A program made the translations under genes and the position numbers. Source: Lysinibacillus irui (lineage in GTDB: Bacteria > Bacillota > Bacilli > Bacillales_A > Planococcaceae). Taken from it: 64,000 bases of DNA. Shown here piece after piece: positions 25,791-35,279 of the stretch. The DNA lies in NCBI RefSeq assembly GCF_028877475.1, contig NZ_CP113527.1, positions 2,659,501-2,723,500 of the forward strand, written 5' to 3'. A model generated the notes under the pieces. That model ran no database searches. It was not told where the DNA came from and saw nothing but the letters and a program-made list of their open reading frames with translations. Each line of letters opens with the position of its first letter. The stretch's first letter is position 1.

Positions 25791-25794
25791 AGCA

Positions 25795-25825
25795 CAAAAA
25801 AGCATCCGTCCGTAGACAGGATGCT
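25795..25825 (-). terminator. Terminator of the GNAT gene
   Basis: On the minus strand AGCATCC and GGATGCT pair around an 11-base loop and run into TTTTTT. It faces the protease terminator, which it nearly touches. Confidence 0.85.
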
Positions 25826-25837
25826 TGCTCGTTTATT

Positions 25838-26278
25838 TTACATAAAATATTTCACATAATTACAGTATTCATCTTGCTTCATGTGAAGTTTTTCATAAAG
25901 TTTACGCGCATTTACATTATCGGCTGCTGTTTGTAGCGTAACATAGCGAGCATCTTGTTGCTCACAATATTGAAATACCTGTTCCATCAATGCCTTGCCC
26001 ACCCCTAGGCCTCTAGCATCTTCGGTTACATAAATATCATTGAGAATAAAGGCGCGTTGTAAAGCGACAGAGGAAAATGTTGGATATAATTGTGTAAATC
26101 CAATCACCCTACCATCTTCCTGCGCTACAAAAACAACAGACTCTTTTAAAGCCAATCGTAATTGTAAAAATGCCTTGGCACTACTTATATCTGAATCAAT
26201 CCCATAAAATTGGCGATATTCATCAAATAATTTTGCTAAGTCTTCTAGTTCGTTCATTGTTGCTTGTAGTATTTCCAT
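25838..26278 (-). CDS. GNAT family N-acetyltransferase
   Basis: A 146-residue single-domain acetyltransferase using acetyl-CoA. The pantetheine-binding motif A is IYVTEDARGLGVGKALMEQV, followed by YVTLQTAADNVNARKLYEKLHM. N-terminal and beta4 parts (VVFVAQEDGRVIGFTQLYP) are intact. The substrate is unknown. It stands alone, convergent with the protease. Confidence 0.93.
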   Translation of the reverse strand: MEILQATMNELEDLAKLFDEYRQFYGIDSDISSAKAFLQLRLALKESVVFVAQEDGRVIGFTQLYPTFSSVALQRAFILNDIYVTEDARGLGVGKALMEQVFQYCEQQDARYVTLQTAADNVNARKLYEKLHMKQDEYCNYVKYFM

Positions 26279-26397
26279 TCCTGTCTCCCCTTGTGTCTAC
26301 CCATGATTGTCTAACCTATATTTCTAGAATCTATTATATAGGAAATAATGGTATAAAGAAAAGAATACTCCACTATTTAGAGAAAGAATATTTACGT

Positions 26398-27486
26398 TTA
26401 TTCATCCAAATATACAGCAACCTTCTTCACAAGTTGCTGCCAGTTTAGTTCCTTTCGTGCAAATGCTTGCAATTCTACACAAGTATTTGCTAGCAATGCT
26501 TCCTGCTTCGTGACTTGCTGGAATGTCCGGCCAATACTTTCCCAGTCATGTGTCGGATGTATGGTGCCAAAACGTTGTTGCTGGGTTATATCATCAGCAC
26601 CATCCACATCAGTTGTCACAATATAACAACCATTTTTAGCTGCTTCTGCAAAAACATGTGCATAGCATTCAACTAGAGATGTTAAACAAAAGATTTTAGC
26701 CTTACGGTATTCCTCCTCTAATTTCACCCTATCATAAATGGGCCCTATGATTGTCACTTGCTTCGCAAGTGGATGACTATCCAGTATCATTAGCAGCTCC
26801 TGCTGGAATGTTGCAGACATCGGACCTACTAACCGAAGCTCCCAGTCTGGAATTTGTGCTGCTAGAAAAGCTCTAACAGCCAATATAGTTTGCTTCTCTG
26901 GCGAATCTAAGCGTCCCACCATTAAAATTCTATTTTCTTTTTCCTGAAACGGCACCGGCTCTGTGTAAAAATGCTCATAAAAGCCATTGGGCAGATGTTT
27001 AATTTCCAATTGTGAAAATTCTTGAATGGCCTTTTGAATAGATACACATTCAGAGGTGAGGAGATCACAGAGTTTTAGTAACTCTAGAAAATATGGATAG
27101 GTTTTTAATCGGTTTAGCCAAAATCGATTCACATCTAACTTCATATATATTTTCCCATCTGGATGATAGTGCTTATAGGTCTGGAGAATAGGAAGGTAGG
27201 ATGGATAGGGACCGATAGCGAATACTATGTCGATCTCCTTTGCATGCTTCACTAAATAGGCATTCATATTCGCCACATAGTCAATGCCAAATGGGACATG
27301 TTCAAATTTCACATTAGGAAAAGATTGTTGAAGTAGGGCGTCGTTCATCTCTGTTGTAACAATACTCACTTCATAGCCTAAGTAGTCCCCAAGTAAAATA
27401 GGTACAAGGCATAAATCTTTGAAAATATGTGCATCGGAAAGTTTATAGGACTCCACGCTACAAATAAAGGCGATCTTTTTTGACAT
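26398..27486 (-). CDS. Glycosyltransferase, family 4-like (GT-B fold)
   Basis: A 362-residue GT-B glycosyltransferase. The N-terminal domain starts KIAFICSVESYKLSDAHIFKD. The C-terminal nucleotide-sugar domain has NRILMVGRLDSPEKQTILAVRAF, WELRLVGP and the acceptor-end motif FCLTSLVECYAHVFAEAAKNGCYIV, where E-x7-E residues bind the donor phosphate. It is probably cytoplasmic and acts on a lipid-linked or cell-surface glycan. It is divergent from the three-gene glycan locus at 27738-30262, and may belong to it. GAGGGATACG precedes the start. Confidence 0.88.
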   Translation of the reverse strand: MSKKIAFICSVESYKLSDAHIFKDLCLVPILLGDYLGYEVSIVTTEMNDALLQQSFPNVKFEHVPFGIDYVANMNAYLVKHAKEIDIVFAIGPYPSYLPILQTYKHYHPDGKIYMKLDVNRFWLNRLKTYPYFLELLKLCDLLTSECVSIQKAIQEFSQLEIKHLPNGFYEHFYTEPVPFQEKENRILMVGRLDSPEKQTILAVRAFLAAQIPDWELRLVGPMSATFQQELLMILDSHPLAKQVTIIGPIYDRVKLEEEYRKAKIFCLTSLVECYAHVFAEAAKNGCYIVTTDVDGADDITQQQRFGTIHPTHDWESIGRTFQQVTKQEALLANTCVELQAFARKELNWQQLVKKVAVYLDE

Positions 27487-27737
27487 CGTATCCCTCTTTC
27501 TAATAAAGCACTCTAACTAGTTTATGTCCCCCCCTGTTAAACGTGCACAACTTAGTAAATTTTCGCCCTTAGCAGCACATTTCTCTAGTAAAAGAGCTTG
27601 ATAGATGTAAAAACTACTCTCTCAAAAGCTTCTAAAAACAAGCATTGGCCTACAGTCACACTATATTCACGCATATTGTATTAAAGAATCCGCTCGGTTA
27701 AGTAACTCTACTAATTATAAAAGAATGGAGGGATCAC

Positions 27738-28337
27738 ATGAAAATCAGCTTTTTATCACCCGCATTTAATAGTGAAGAATGGATCATAACAATGCTTGAC
27801 AGCATTCCAAAAGAATATGCCTATGAAATTATTGTTGTAGATGATGGTTCCACTGACAATACATTAGCTATTTTACAAGACTATCAAAAAAACTGTGCGG
27901 CTTTAAAAATTATCGTTCATCCAACAAACCTAGGTGCGAGCGTTGCATATAATCGGTGTATTGCAGAGGCAACAGGAGACTATATAGCCATCATTGATAG
28001 CGATGATCATTATTTGCCTGCCATTCGCAACGTACTCGCACAGGTAGATGGTGAGTTTGATATTTATTATTACAACATGATTATAAAAAATGGCTATGGA
28101 TTTATTAAAGATGAATCCAACCGCTACTCATTACCTGGTCAGTTTAAAATCATTCGAAGAAGTTTTATCGGTGATGCTAAGTTTACCATTCGGAAAGATA
28201 TTGCGGGAGATTGGGATTTTAACTGTGCACTCATGGATAAAAATCCAACTTGTAAATATACAAATGAATTTGCCTACTGGTACAACTATCCTAGGGAAAA
28301 CTCTGAATGTGATTTGCATGAAAAAGGCCTGAAATAA
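27738..28337 (+). CDS. Glycosyltransferase family 2
   Basis: A 199-residue GT-A glycosyltransferase, at the short end for the family. It has the N-terminal ISFLSPAFNSEEWIITML, VVDDGSTDNT and the metal-binding DSDD of IAIIDSDDHYLPA; the C-terminus is a short acceptor domain. There is no membrane segment. The start follows ATGGAGGGATC. The 250 bases before it, up to the divergent gene, show no further gene. It is followed after 42 bases by the dehydratase gene, probably in one operon. Confidence 0.9.
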   Translation: MKISFLSPAFNSEEWIITMLDSIPKEYAYEIIVVDDGSTDNTLAILQDYQKNCAALKIIVHPTNLGASVAYNRCIAEATGDYIAIIDSDDHYLPAIRNVLAQVDGEFDIYYYNMIIKNGYGFIKDESNRYSLPGQFKIIRRSFIGDAKFTIRKDIAGDWDFNCALMDKNPTCKYTNEFAYWYNYPRENSECDLHEKGLK

Positions 28338-28379
28338 AATGATCCTAATCAACATACAGGAGGTGCTACAAACCATACA

Positions 28380-29408
28380 ATGTTTACAGATAAAATATTA
28401 CTGATTACAGGAGGCACTGGTTCTTTCGGTAACGCAGTTTTAAAGCGATTTCTAAATACTGATATTAAAGAAATTCGAATTTTTTCAAGGGATGAGAAAA
28501 AACAAGACGATATGCGTAAGCTCTATCAGCATTCGAAAATAAAATTTTATATTGGGGATGTCCGTGATATACAAAGTATTCCCAACGCTATGTATAACGT
28601 AGACTATGTATTCCATGCCGCTGCGCTTAAGCAAGTTCCCTCCTGTGAATTTTTCCCTTTAGAAGCTGTGAAAACCAATATTTTAGGAACCGACCATGTA
28701 TTAACTGCCGCCATCCAAGCAGGTGTGAAAAAAATCATTTGTCTATCAACAGATAAAGCAGCCTACCCTGTCAATGCAATGGGGATTTCCAAAGCAATGA
28801 TGGAGAAGACGTTTATAGCAAAGTCTCGAATGGTTGATCCTCATCAAACGCTTATTTGTGGCACTAGATACGGCAATGTCATGGCTTCACGAGGCTCGGT
28901 GATTCCATTATTTATCGAACAAATAAAAGCAGGAAAACCTTTAACGATTACTGATCCAAATATGACACGTTTTATGATGACGCTTGAGGAGGCAGTTGAA
29001 TTAGTTATCTATGCTTTCTCACATGCACAAAATGGAGATATTATGGTACAAAAATCGCCCGCTGCAACGGTCGAACATTTGGCACAGGCTTTACTTGAAA
29101 TTTTTCAGGCAAACAATACCATTCAAATTATCGGGACACGGCATGGGGAAAAAATGTATGAAGTATTATGTACAAAAGAAGAAGCAGCAAAGGCCATTGA
29201 TATGGGCAAATTTTATCGCATCCCAGCGGATAATCGGGATTTAAATTATGGAAAATACCTTGAGGAGGGCTCTCCAAAAATTACTTTAACTGATGAATAT
29301 AACTCTAACAATACACAACGATTAAGTGTGGCTGATATTAAAGAAAAATTATTAACATTACCTCTTATTCAAAAAGAGCTTCTCCATTGGACGGGAGGAA
29401 CACCATGA
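28380..29408 (+). CDS. UDP-N-acetylglucosamine 4,6-dehydratase / 5-epimerase-like SDR (CapE/FnlA type)
   Basis: A 342-residue extended short-chain dehydrogenase. The NAD motif is GGTGSFG at residues 11-17. In the active site STDKAAYPVNAMGISK the usual YxxxK reads M134-G-I-S-K138, the methionine variant known for CapE-type enzymes that make precursors of N-acetyl-fucosamine or related amino sugars. Later stretches ICGTRYGNVMASRGSVIPLF and TDPNMTRFMMTLEEAV are typical. The adjacent RmlD-like reductase overlaps by 4 bases. The exact sugar is not proven. Confidence 0.85.
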   Translation: MFTDKILLITGGTGSFGNAVLKRFLNTDIKEIRIFSRDEKKQDDMRKLYQHSKIKFYIGDVRDIQSIPNAMYNVDYVFHAAALKQVPSCEFFPLEAVKTNILGTDHVLTAAIQAGVKKIICLSTDKAAYPVNAMGISKAMMEKTFIAKSRMVDPHQTLICGTRYGNVMASRGSVIPLFIEQIKAGKPLTITDPNMTRFMMTLEEAVELVIYAFSHAQNGDIMVQKSPAATVEHLAQALLEIFQANNTIQIIGTRHGEKMYEVLCTKEEAAKAIDMGKFYRIPADNRDLNYGKYLEEGSPKITLTDEYNSNNTQRLSVADIKEKLLTLPLIQKELLHWTGGTP

Positions 29409-30262
29409 AATTTTTAGTGCTCGGTGCTACCGGTATGGCTGGCCACACCATTGCTATCTATTTATGGGAACAAGGGCATGACGTAACAACATACTCTAGA
29501 ACTTCTTTCCCATTCGGACACAATATAACAGGTGATGTAACCGACTCCAATTTTTTACGATCCCTGCTGCAAGACAATGATTTTGATGTCGTAATTAATT
29601 GTATAGGTGTTTTAAACAATGCTTGTGATGCAAATCCCGCGCAAAGTATTTTGCTAAATAGCTATCTACCACATGCGATTGTAGCTCTCCTAGAAAATCA
29701 ACAAACAAAGCTTATTCATCTAAGCACAGACTGTGTCTTTTCAGGGCAGAATGCCCCCTATCATGAAAAAAGTATGCGAGACGGGGAGACCTTTTATGAT
29801 CGCACAAAAGGGTTAGGTGAAATTGAGCGAAACAAGCATTTAACATTTCGTAATTCGATTATTGGTCCTGATTTAAAACAAAACGGCATCGGATTATTCA
29901 ATTGGTTTATGCAACAAGATGGCCCTATTAATGGTTATACAGGTGCTATTTGGACTGGTGTCACAACAATTACATTAGCTAAAGCCATTGAACGTGCTAC
30001 CTATGAAGAACTAACAGGGCTCTATCATCTCGTCCATACTTCGAATATATCAAAATATGAACTTCTTCAGTTATGTAACCGACACTTTTTGGATAGTAAA
30101 CTGGACATTCTCCCCTATCAGCTTGTTAACGTGAATAAAACATTACTAAATACAAGGAACGACTTTTCCTTTGTTGTCCCAAGCTATGAAGAAATGATTG
30201 TTGAAATGAAGGAATGGGTGCTACAGCATAAAGATTTATATCCACACTATTTTCGTAAATAA
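29405..30262 (+). CDS. NAD(P)-dependent sugar reductase, RmlD-like SDR
   Basis: A 285-residue SDR. It starts KFLVLGATGMAGHTIAIYL, has VVINCIGVLNNACD, LIHLSTDCVFSG and Y-x3-K in YDRTKGLGE, the layout of RmlD-like dTDP-4-dehydrorhamnose reductases and of the second enzyme of the FnlABC/CapEFG amino-sugar route. The start at 29405 (after GGAGGAACACC) makes an ATGA overlap with the dehydratase. No 2-epimerase gene (FnlC/CapG/WecB-like) follows, so the route would need one from elsewhere. Confidence 0.87.
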   Translation: MKFLVLGATGMAGHTIAIYLWEQGHDVTTYSRTSFPFGHNITGDVTDSNFLRSLLQDNDFDVVINCIGVLNNACDANPAQSILLNSYLPHAIVALLENQQTKLIHLSTDCVFSGQNAPYHEKSMRDGETFYDRTKGLGEIERNKHLTFRNSIIGPDLKQNGIGLFNWFMQQDGPINGYTGAIWTGVTTITLAKAIERATYEELTGLYHLVHTSNISKYELLQLCNRHFLDSKLDILPYQLVNVNKTLLNTRNDFSFVVPSYEEMIVEMKEWVLQHKDLYPHYFRK

Positions 30263-30272
30263 TTTCGTATAA

Positions 30273-30306
30273 ACTCCATTATGTGGAAGGTTACTCATAA
30301 TGGAGT
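30273..30306. terminator. Bidirectional terminator between convergent genes
   Basis: ACTCCATTATG and CATAATGGAGT form a perfect 11-bp stem around 12 bases. T runs on either side are weak, but the position between two convergent genes fits termination. Confidence 0.6.
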
Positions 30307-30310
30307 AGTT

Positions 30311-31081
30311 CTATTGAATCTCGATTCCCTCAGGTAAATGACCCTTTTGAATCCAATTTTCTACAAAATGGTTGAAAAATGCAGGCTTAGCTAACGATAC
30401 TCCATGACCTATGTTAGTCAATAACACACCGTTGCTATTGGGATGACTGCGAACTAGTTCTATTGCTGATTTTTTCATAATACTTTTCTCTTTGTTTCCA
30501 ACTGTTATTAAAATTTTCCCTTGGGCTTTGCGAAAACCGGAGGGAATGGTAAACGACATATTTTCCTGTAAAACTCGAACTAATGTATTGACAGATATAG
30601 CTGAACTTTCACGATAATAGCGTTCAAAATAATGGTCATCGATATATAAAGATTTCGCTTGGAGTTTCGCGAATGTTTTATTTTTTATAAGCGGAAATGT
30701 CAGCCGAATGAGCGGTGGTAGCATCCATTCTAATACAGGAGAAGGAAGAACAAGCGCACTATTAATGATGGTAAAATCAATTAAACTTGGATTTATACTT
30801 AGCATTTGAATAGCTATTTGAGCTCCTAACGAGAAACCTATTACTATAATGGGCTTACCATTAGCTTTTTCTTCAATTAGCAGTAGCAGCTCTCTAGCAC
30901 TTTGCTCAATGGAAAAAGAGGATTGTGACATAAGCTCTGGTACTACACAGTAATAATTGGTAAAATACTGAATTTGCTGATCCCACATCCAGCCCCCAAC
31001 ACCCCCACCATGAATAAACATCATGAACGGATTATTAGTATCGCCATATTCCTTGTAGTACATGTTTACACCCGCTTTCAT
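30311..31081 (-). CDS. Alpha/beta hydrolase
   Basis: A protein of about 250-256 residues with the alpha/beta hydrolase fold. Marks are MFIHGGGVGGWMWD (oxyanion region), the nucleophile elbow GFSLGAQ with serine, and a histidine near the C-terminus in GHGVSLAKP. No signal peptide is seen. The start may be the ATG at 31081, after AAAGAG, or the ATG at 31063, after GCGGGTG. It follows dinB by 7 bases and is probably cotranscribed. The substrate is unknown. Confidence 0.88.
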   Translation of the reverse strand: MKAGVNMYYKEYGDTNNPFMMFIHGGGVGGWMWDQQIQYFTNYYCVVPELMSQSSFSIEQSARELLLLIEEKANGKPIIVIGFSLGAQIAIQMLSINPSLIDFTIINSALVLPSPVLEWMLPPLIRLTFPLIKNKTFAKLQAKSLYIDDHYFERYYRESSAISVNTLVRVLQENMSFTIPSGFRKAQGKILITVGNKEKSIMKKSAIELVRSHPNSNGVLLTNIGHGVSLAKPAFFNHFVENWIQKGHLPEGIEIQ

Positions 31082-31088
31082 TCACTCT

Positions 31089-32327
31089 TTAATCATGGTC
31101 ATCTAAAAAATCTTTACTGAAGCTTGTTTGTGATTGATAAGATGACCGTTTCCCTAGATCTACTCCTCGTTTTATAATCCCCTTGCCAAAACGCCCCTCA
31201 ATTTCATCGACTATTTTGAGAATAGGCTCATCTTTTACATGCTCTTGATAATTAAAAATCGATAATTGCTGGGTATAGTCCTTACGATCCACCACATTGG
31301 AAACTGTTACACCTAGTAATCTTATTGGAGATTCATCCCAATGCTTATCAAATAATGCACAAGCAATATCATAAATTTCTTCAAAACGATAAAGGACATT
31401 GGATATTGTTTTTGAACGCGTGTGATTATGCCAATCTGCATCACGTATTTGAATACTGATCGTAGAACCAGCTAAACGTTTGGCATCAAGGCGTTCTGCT
31501 ACTTTTTTACATAGCCCTTCAATCGTCTTATGTAGTGTGCGAATATCTGTCACATCTTCTGGTAATGTTGTTGAATTTCCTACGCTCTTCGTATCAAAAA
31601 TCGCCTCGGGATCAACTACTCTATGATCTATCCCATTGGCCCTTGCTCGAAGTCGCACACCATTCTTCCCTAAAATTTGCTTCATCTTAAACTCTTCTGC
31701 TTGAGCTAAGTCACCAATTGTAAAAATACCATGTGCATTTAATTTTTTTGCTGTACTTGCCCCAATACCATGCATATTGACAACCTCACGATTCCATAGC
31801 TGCTGTTCAATATCACGTATCCGTAAAATGGTTATACCCATCGGTTTTTTCATATCAGAAGCGGTTTTCGCTAAAAATTTATTGGGTGCAATACCGATGG
31901 AACAAGGTAAATCAAGCTCCGCTAACATACGCTCTTGTATTTCCTGGGCAATACTTAACGCATGTTTTTCCTTACTTAACTCTGTAATATCCATGTAGCC
32001 TTCATCGATTGAAACAGGCTCTACTAAAGGAGTATAGCTACGCAAAATCGTAAACATTTCTTTAGATGCTGCTCGATATTTTTGAAAATCCGGAGGCAAT
32101 AACAAGAGCTCAGGACATTTACGTTTTGCTTCATGGACTGTCATTGTTGTATAAATACCGAGAGCTCTTGCTTCATAGGAACAGGTTACTAAAATGCCAC
32201 GGCGCTCCTTTGGGTTACCTGCGATTGCGATGGGCTTGCCCTTTAAGCTAGGATCATGTGCCTGCTCCACTGAAGCATAGAAACTATTCATATCCACATG
32301 TAAAATTACACGTCCTTTATGAGTCAT
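31089..32327 (-). CDS. dinB: DNA polymerase IV (Y family)
   Basis: A 412-residue translesion polymerase. The catalytic N-terminal motif ILHVDMNSFYASVEQ, the CSYEARALGI stretch, the second acidic motif in EPVSIDEGYMDIT and the thumb/HhH region (NKFLAKTASDMKKP, VNMHGIGASTAKKLNAHGI) are present, followed by the little-finger domain. It copies damaged DNA with low fidelity. The C-terminal region has QQLSIFNYQEH; a tight clamp-binding motif QLSIF is visible in it. Confidence 0.96.
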   Translation of the reverse strand: MTHKGRVILHVDMNSFYASVEQAHDPSLKGKPIAIAGNPKERRGILVTCSYEARALGIYTTMTVHEAKRKCPELLLLPPDFQKYRAASKEMFTILRSYTPLVEPVSIDEGYMDITELSKEKHALSIAQEIQERMLAELDLPCSIGIAPNKFLAKTASDMKKPMGITILRIRDIEQQLWNREVVNMHGIGASTAKKLNAHGIFTIGDLAQAEEFKMKQILGKNGVRLRARANGIDHRVVDPEAIFDTKSVGNSTTLPEDVTDIRTLHKTIEGLCKKVAERLDAKRLAGSTISIQIRDADWHNHTRSKTISNVLYRFEEIYDIACALFDKHWDESPIRLLGVTVSNVVDRKDYTQQLSIFNYQEHVKDEPILKIVDEIEGRFGKGIIKRGVDLGKRSSYQSQTSFSKDFLDDHD

Positions 32328-32376
32328 GTTAAATCACCTCTTTGTTCTCTTAGCTTTATTATACGCTTGCTATCCA

Positions 32377-33774
32377 TTAATCAACAAATGCATAATCACC
32401 ATTACTTTCGAGTATATCCTTTAAGATGATTAATGCCTGCTCCAATTGCGTTTCTGGTGCTGCAATGGCTAATCGAACTGCATTCACAGGCTTTGTATTC
32501 CCAACAGCGAAACGCTCCGCCGCATAAACTTGTACACCAGCTTTGGAGGCTAACAATTCAAATTGAACACCTGTAAATTTTTCAGGTAAGTGGAGCCATC
32601 TGAAAATACATTCGTCATCCCCTAAAATGTGATAATCTCCTAAATACTGATTAACAAGCGTATTTTGCTGCCTAGCATAGGCTCGATGTTTTTCTAAAAT
32701 CGTTTGCGCCACCCCTTCATGAATCAATCTAGCAGCAAGTTCCAGCATCATAGGAGAGATGGAAATGTTGATATTATAGAGAGTTTCCATAATTCTTTTG
32801 CGAAAAGTTGGAGGTGTCACAAGGAAAGAAAGCCGTAATCCTGGTGATAGCGTTTTTGACAGGCTAGCAATATAAATGACCTTGTCTGGAGCATAGGAAG
32901 CAATAGGGGCAAGCGCTCGTTCCTTAAGAAAGCTATAAATGGCATCCTCAATAACGATTAAATCTTTCGCTCTGGCCACTTCCGCAATCATTTTTCTCGT
33001 TTCCACGGACATCGTATGTGTCGTTGGGTTATGAAAATCAGGGATAACATAGATGCCTTTGATATGTTCATTTTTACAGGCATACAATAAACCTTCTCTT
33101 GTCATCTCGCCCTGGCATTGTTGTATGGCCACCAGTTGTATACCTAGCATATTAGCGGCTGTTTTAATGCCAGCATAGGTAATAGGATCTGTACCAATTC
33201 GGTCTCCGGGCTGAAATAGGGCGGCGAGTGTTCCCACAATGGCATTTTGTCCGCCAGCTCCGAGCAAAATAGGTTGATCGGTTTGAAAATTCACCAATTC
33301 AAAAAGCTTCATGACAGCTTCATTTTGCCAAGCATTTCCCTCTGGTCGTCCATATTGAAATAGCTTGCTAAAACTAGGTTCGTTCAACATCTTTTTCATA
33401 AATCGTGTAATATCATCATTTACAAAATTATCTGGTAACACTGAGCCCATTTCAATGATAGGCGTGGCACGATTCGTGGGGAGTAACATTTTGTTGCTAG
33501 CCGCATCCGTTGAAACAAACGTTCCACTCCCAATTGAGGCATAAATTAATCCTTTTTGTCCACAGAGCTTGAAGGCTCGTGTGATGGTGCTTAAATTGAC
33601 ATCTAAAAAATCAGCTAATTCACGCTGTGGAGGAAGTTTTGTCCCTGGCGCTAGCTTTCCATCCTTGATATCTTGTTCAAGTTGATGTGCGATAGCTATA
33701 TATAATGGAGCCGAAATATGGCTAATATCTGGCTTCCAACTCATTGGGTATTCGTCAAATGAATTAATAGGCAT
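32377..33774 (-). CDS. MocR-type GntR regulator with aminotransferase-like domain
   Basis: A 465-residue fusion. Residues about 20-88 form a GntR winged helix (LAPGTKLPPQRELADFLDVN, LSTITRAFKLCGQKGLI). Residues about 110-460 form a fold-type I aminotransferase domain with the pyridoxal phosphate lysine at about 307 (IASLSKTLSPGLR). MocR proteins use PLP or an amino-compound adduct to sense a ligand. Its divergent neighbour is an aminotransferase, and three TGCATACAAT sites lie between the two. It probably activates that gene and represses itself. Confidence 0.93.
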   Translation of the reverse strand: MPINSFDEYPMSWKPDISHISAPLYIAIAHQLEQDIKDGKLAPGTKLPPQRELADFLDVNLSTITRAFKLCGQKGLIYASIGSGTFVSTDAASNKMLLPTNRATPIIEMGSVLPDNFVNDDITRFMKKMLNEPSFSKLFQYGRPEGNAWQNEAVMKLFELVNFQTDQPILLGAGGQNAIVGTLAALFQPGDRIGTDPITYAGIKTAANMLGIQLVAIQQCQGEMTREGLLYACKNEHIKGIYVIPDFHNPTTHTMSVETRKMIAEVARAKDLIVIEDAIYSFLKERALAPIASYAPDKVIYIASLSKTLSPGLRLSFLVTPPTFRKRIMETLYNINISISPMMLELAARLIHEGVAQTILEKHRAYARQQNTLVNQYLGDYHILGDDECIFRWLHLPEKFTGVQFELLASKAGVQVYAAERFAVGNTKPVNAVRLAIAAPETQLEQALIILKDILESNGDYAFVD

Positions 33775-33799
33775 TGAAGAAGCCCTTCTTTCTGTTAAT

Positions 33800-33849
33800 T
33801 TGCATACAATAGTTTAATTGTCTTGCATACAATGATAATATTGTATGCA
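33800..33849. promoter_or_regulatory. Triple MocR-type operator in the divergent promoter region
   Basis: TTGCATACAAT occurs at 33800-33810 and again at 33823-33833 as a direct repeat 23 bases apart, and ATTGTATGCA at 33840-33849 as an inverted copy. Direct repeats about two helical turns apart with a third inverted element are known for MocR regulators such as PdxR, so these are probable binding sites of the adjacent regulator. Confidence 0.8.
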
Positions 33850-33902
33850 CACGATGACAATGATATAATTTTTAAAAAATCAGAAAAAAAGGACCGATTA
33901 TT

Positions 33903-35066
33903 ATGCAATATTCAGAAAGAATCTTAAAAACCCCATCCTCATTTATTCGAAATATTTTGAAAGTAACAGATGCAGAGGATGTCATTTCCTTTGCAGGTGG
34001 GCTTCCAAACCCAATCTCTTTCCCTATTGACGCGTTAAGAGCATCAGTGGACCATGCCATTATGGAAAACGGCAGCCGTTTATTTCAATATTCATCAACA
34101 CAAGGATATGCACCACTGAGAGAATACATTGCTGCGAAATATCAGCGTGTTCATGGATTAGATGTACAGGCAGATGATGTCTTTATTACTACAGGTTCAC
34201 AGCAAGCACTTGAACTCATTGGTAAAGTACTCATCAATAAAGGCGATGGCATTATTATCGAAGAGCCTGGTTACTTAGGGGCGATTCAAGCCTTTACATT
34301 AAGTGAGCCAACTTTCTATGGGGTGACACTTGAAAACGATGGTCTTAACCTAGAGGAATTAGAGCGCGCCCTTCAACAGCCTAATGTAAAATTCATTTAT
34401 ACGGTACCAAACTTCCAAAATCCAACAGGGCTCACTTACTCAAAAGAAAAACGTGAGCAAATTTGCGAAATAGTGTCCAAATACGATGTTGCTTTAATTG
34501 AGGATGACCCATATGGCGAGTTACGATTCCAAGGCGAGCCACTTCCATATATCGGTGCTGGTAAATTAGAAAATAGTATTTTACTAGGTTCTTTCTCTAA
34601 AACGGTCACACCAGGCATGCGTCTTGGTTTTATCATCACGAAAAATAAAGAGCTTTTACAGCATATCGAAACAGCAAAGCAAGCTTCTGATCTTCATACA
34701 AATATTTTCTCTCAATATGTTATCTATGATTATTTAGCTAGTAATGATTATGCGGAACATGTAAAGAAAATAATTGCGCTGTATAAAAATCAGTCAGATG
34801 CGATGCTTGAGGCAATGCAAGAGTTTTTCCCTGCCCATGTTGAATATACACGCCCTGACGGAGGGATGTTTATTTGGGCAACAATGAAGGATGGTACACC
34901 AGCCCTTGATGTTTTCCATAAAGCAATGGAACAAAAAGTTGCCTTCGTACCTGGTGATCCATTCTACACGTCAAAAACAAACGTGAATACAATGCGTCTT
35001 AACTATACAAATGCAACACCTGAAGTGATTCGTGAAGGAATTAAACGTTTAGCAAGTATATTATAA
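33903..35066 (+). CDS. PLP-dependent aminotransferase, 2-aminoadipate transaminase-like
   Basis: A 387-residue class I/II aminotransferase. Visible marks are ISFAGGLPNPISFP, TTGSQQALELIGK, the VPNFQNPTG motif with the cofactor asparagine, EDDPYGELRF and the Schiff-base lysine at 233 in GSFSKTVTPGMR, with the C-terminal arginine in NTMRLNYTN. This resembles the LysN/KAT-II group acting on 2-aminoadipate or aromatic and branched amino acids. It is divergent from the MocR gene and likely controlled by it. The substrate is a guess from similarity. Confidence 0.9.
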   Translation: MQYSERILKTPSSFIRNILKVTDAEDVISFAGGLPNPISFPIDALRASVDHAIMENGSRLFQYSSTQGYAPLREYIAAKYQRVHGLDVQADDVFITTGSQQALELIGKVLINKGDGIIIEEPGYLGAIQAFTLSEPTFYGVTLENDGLNLEELERALQQPNVKFIYTVPNFQNPTGLTYSKEKREQICEIVSKYDVALIEDDPYGELRFQGEPLPYIGAGKLENSILLGSFSKTVTPGMRLGFIITKNKELLQHIETAKQASDLHTNIFSQYVIYDYLASNDYAEHVKKIIALYKNQSDAMLEAMQEFFPAHVEYTRPDGGMFIWATMKDGTPALDVFHKAMEQKVAFVPGDPFYTSKTNVNTMRLNYTNATPEVIREGIKRLASIL

Positions 35067-35072
35067 AAAGTG

Positions 35073-35112
35073 AAACCGTATAAACGCTTACACAGCGCTT
35101 ATACGGTTTTTT
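35073..35112 (+). terminator. Terminator of the aminotransferase gene
   Basis: AACCGTATAA.CGCT pairs with AGCG.TTATACGGTT over 14 bp, followed by TTTTTT. It starts eight bases beyond the stop codon. Confidence 0.9.
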
Positions 35113-35235
35113 AATACGAATAATGAATGGTCATCCTAAGACCTGTAGTGTATTACTTGGATTGATGTATGTGTCGATCGGCCTTACATCTTATATCATC
35201 CCCACTTTATAGTTCCTTTTCAATTGTCGTTTATT

Positions 35236-35265
35236 AAAAAACAGCCCTCAAAGAAGAGAGGGCTG
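35236..35265 (-). terminator. Terminator of the 40-residue gene
   Basis: CAGCCCTC and GAGGGCTG form a perfect 8-bp stem; on the minus strand six T follow. It ends 15 bases beyond the small gene at 35280-35402. Confidence 0.9.
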
Positions 35266-35279
35266 CATGTCTTAAAAAC

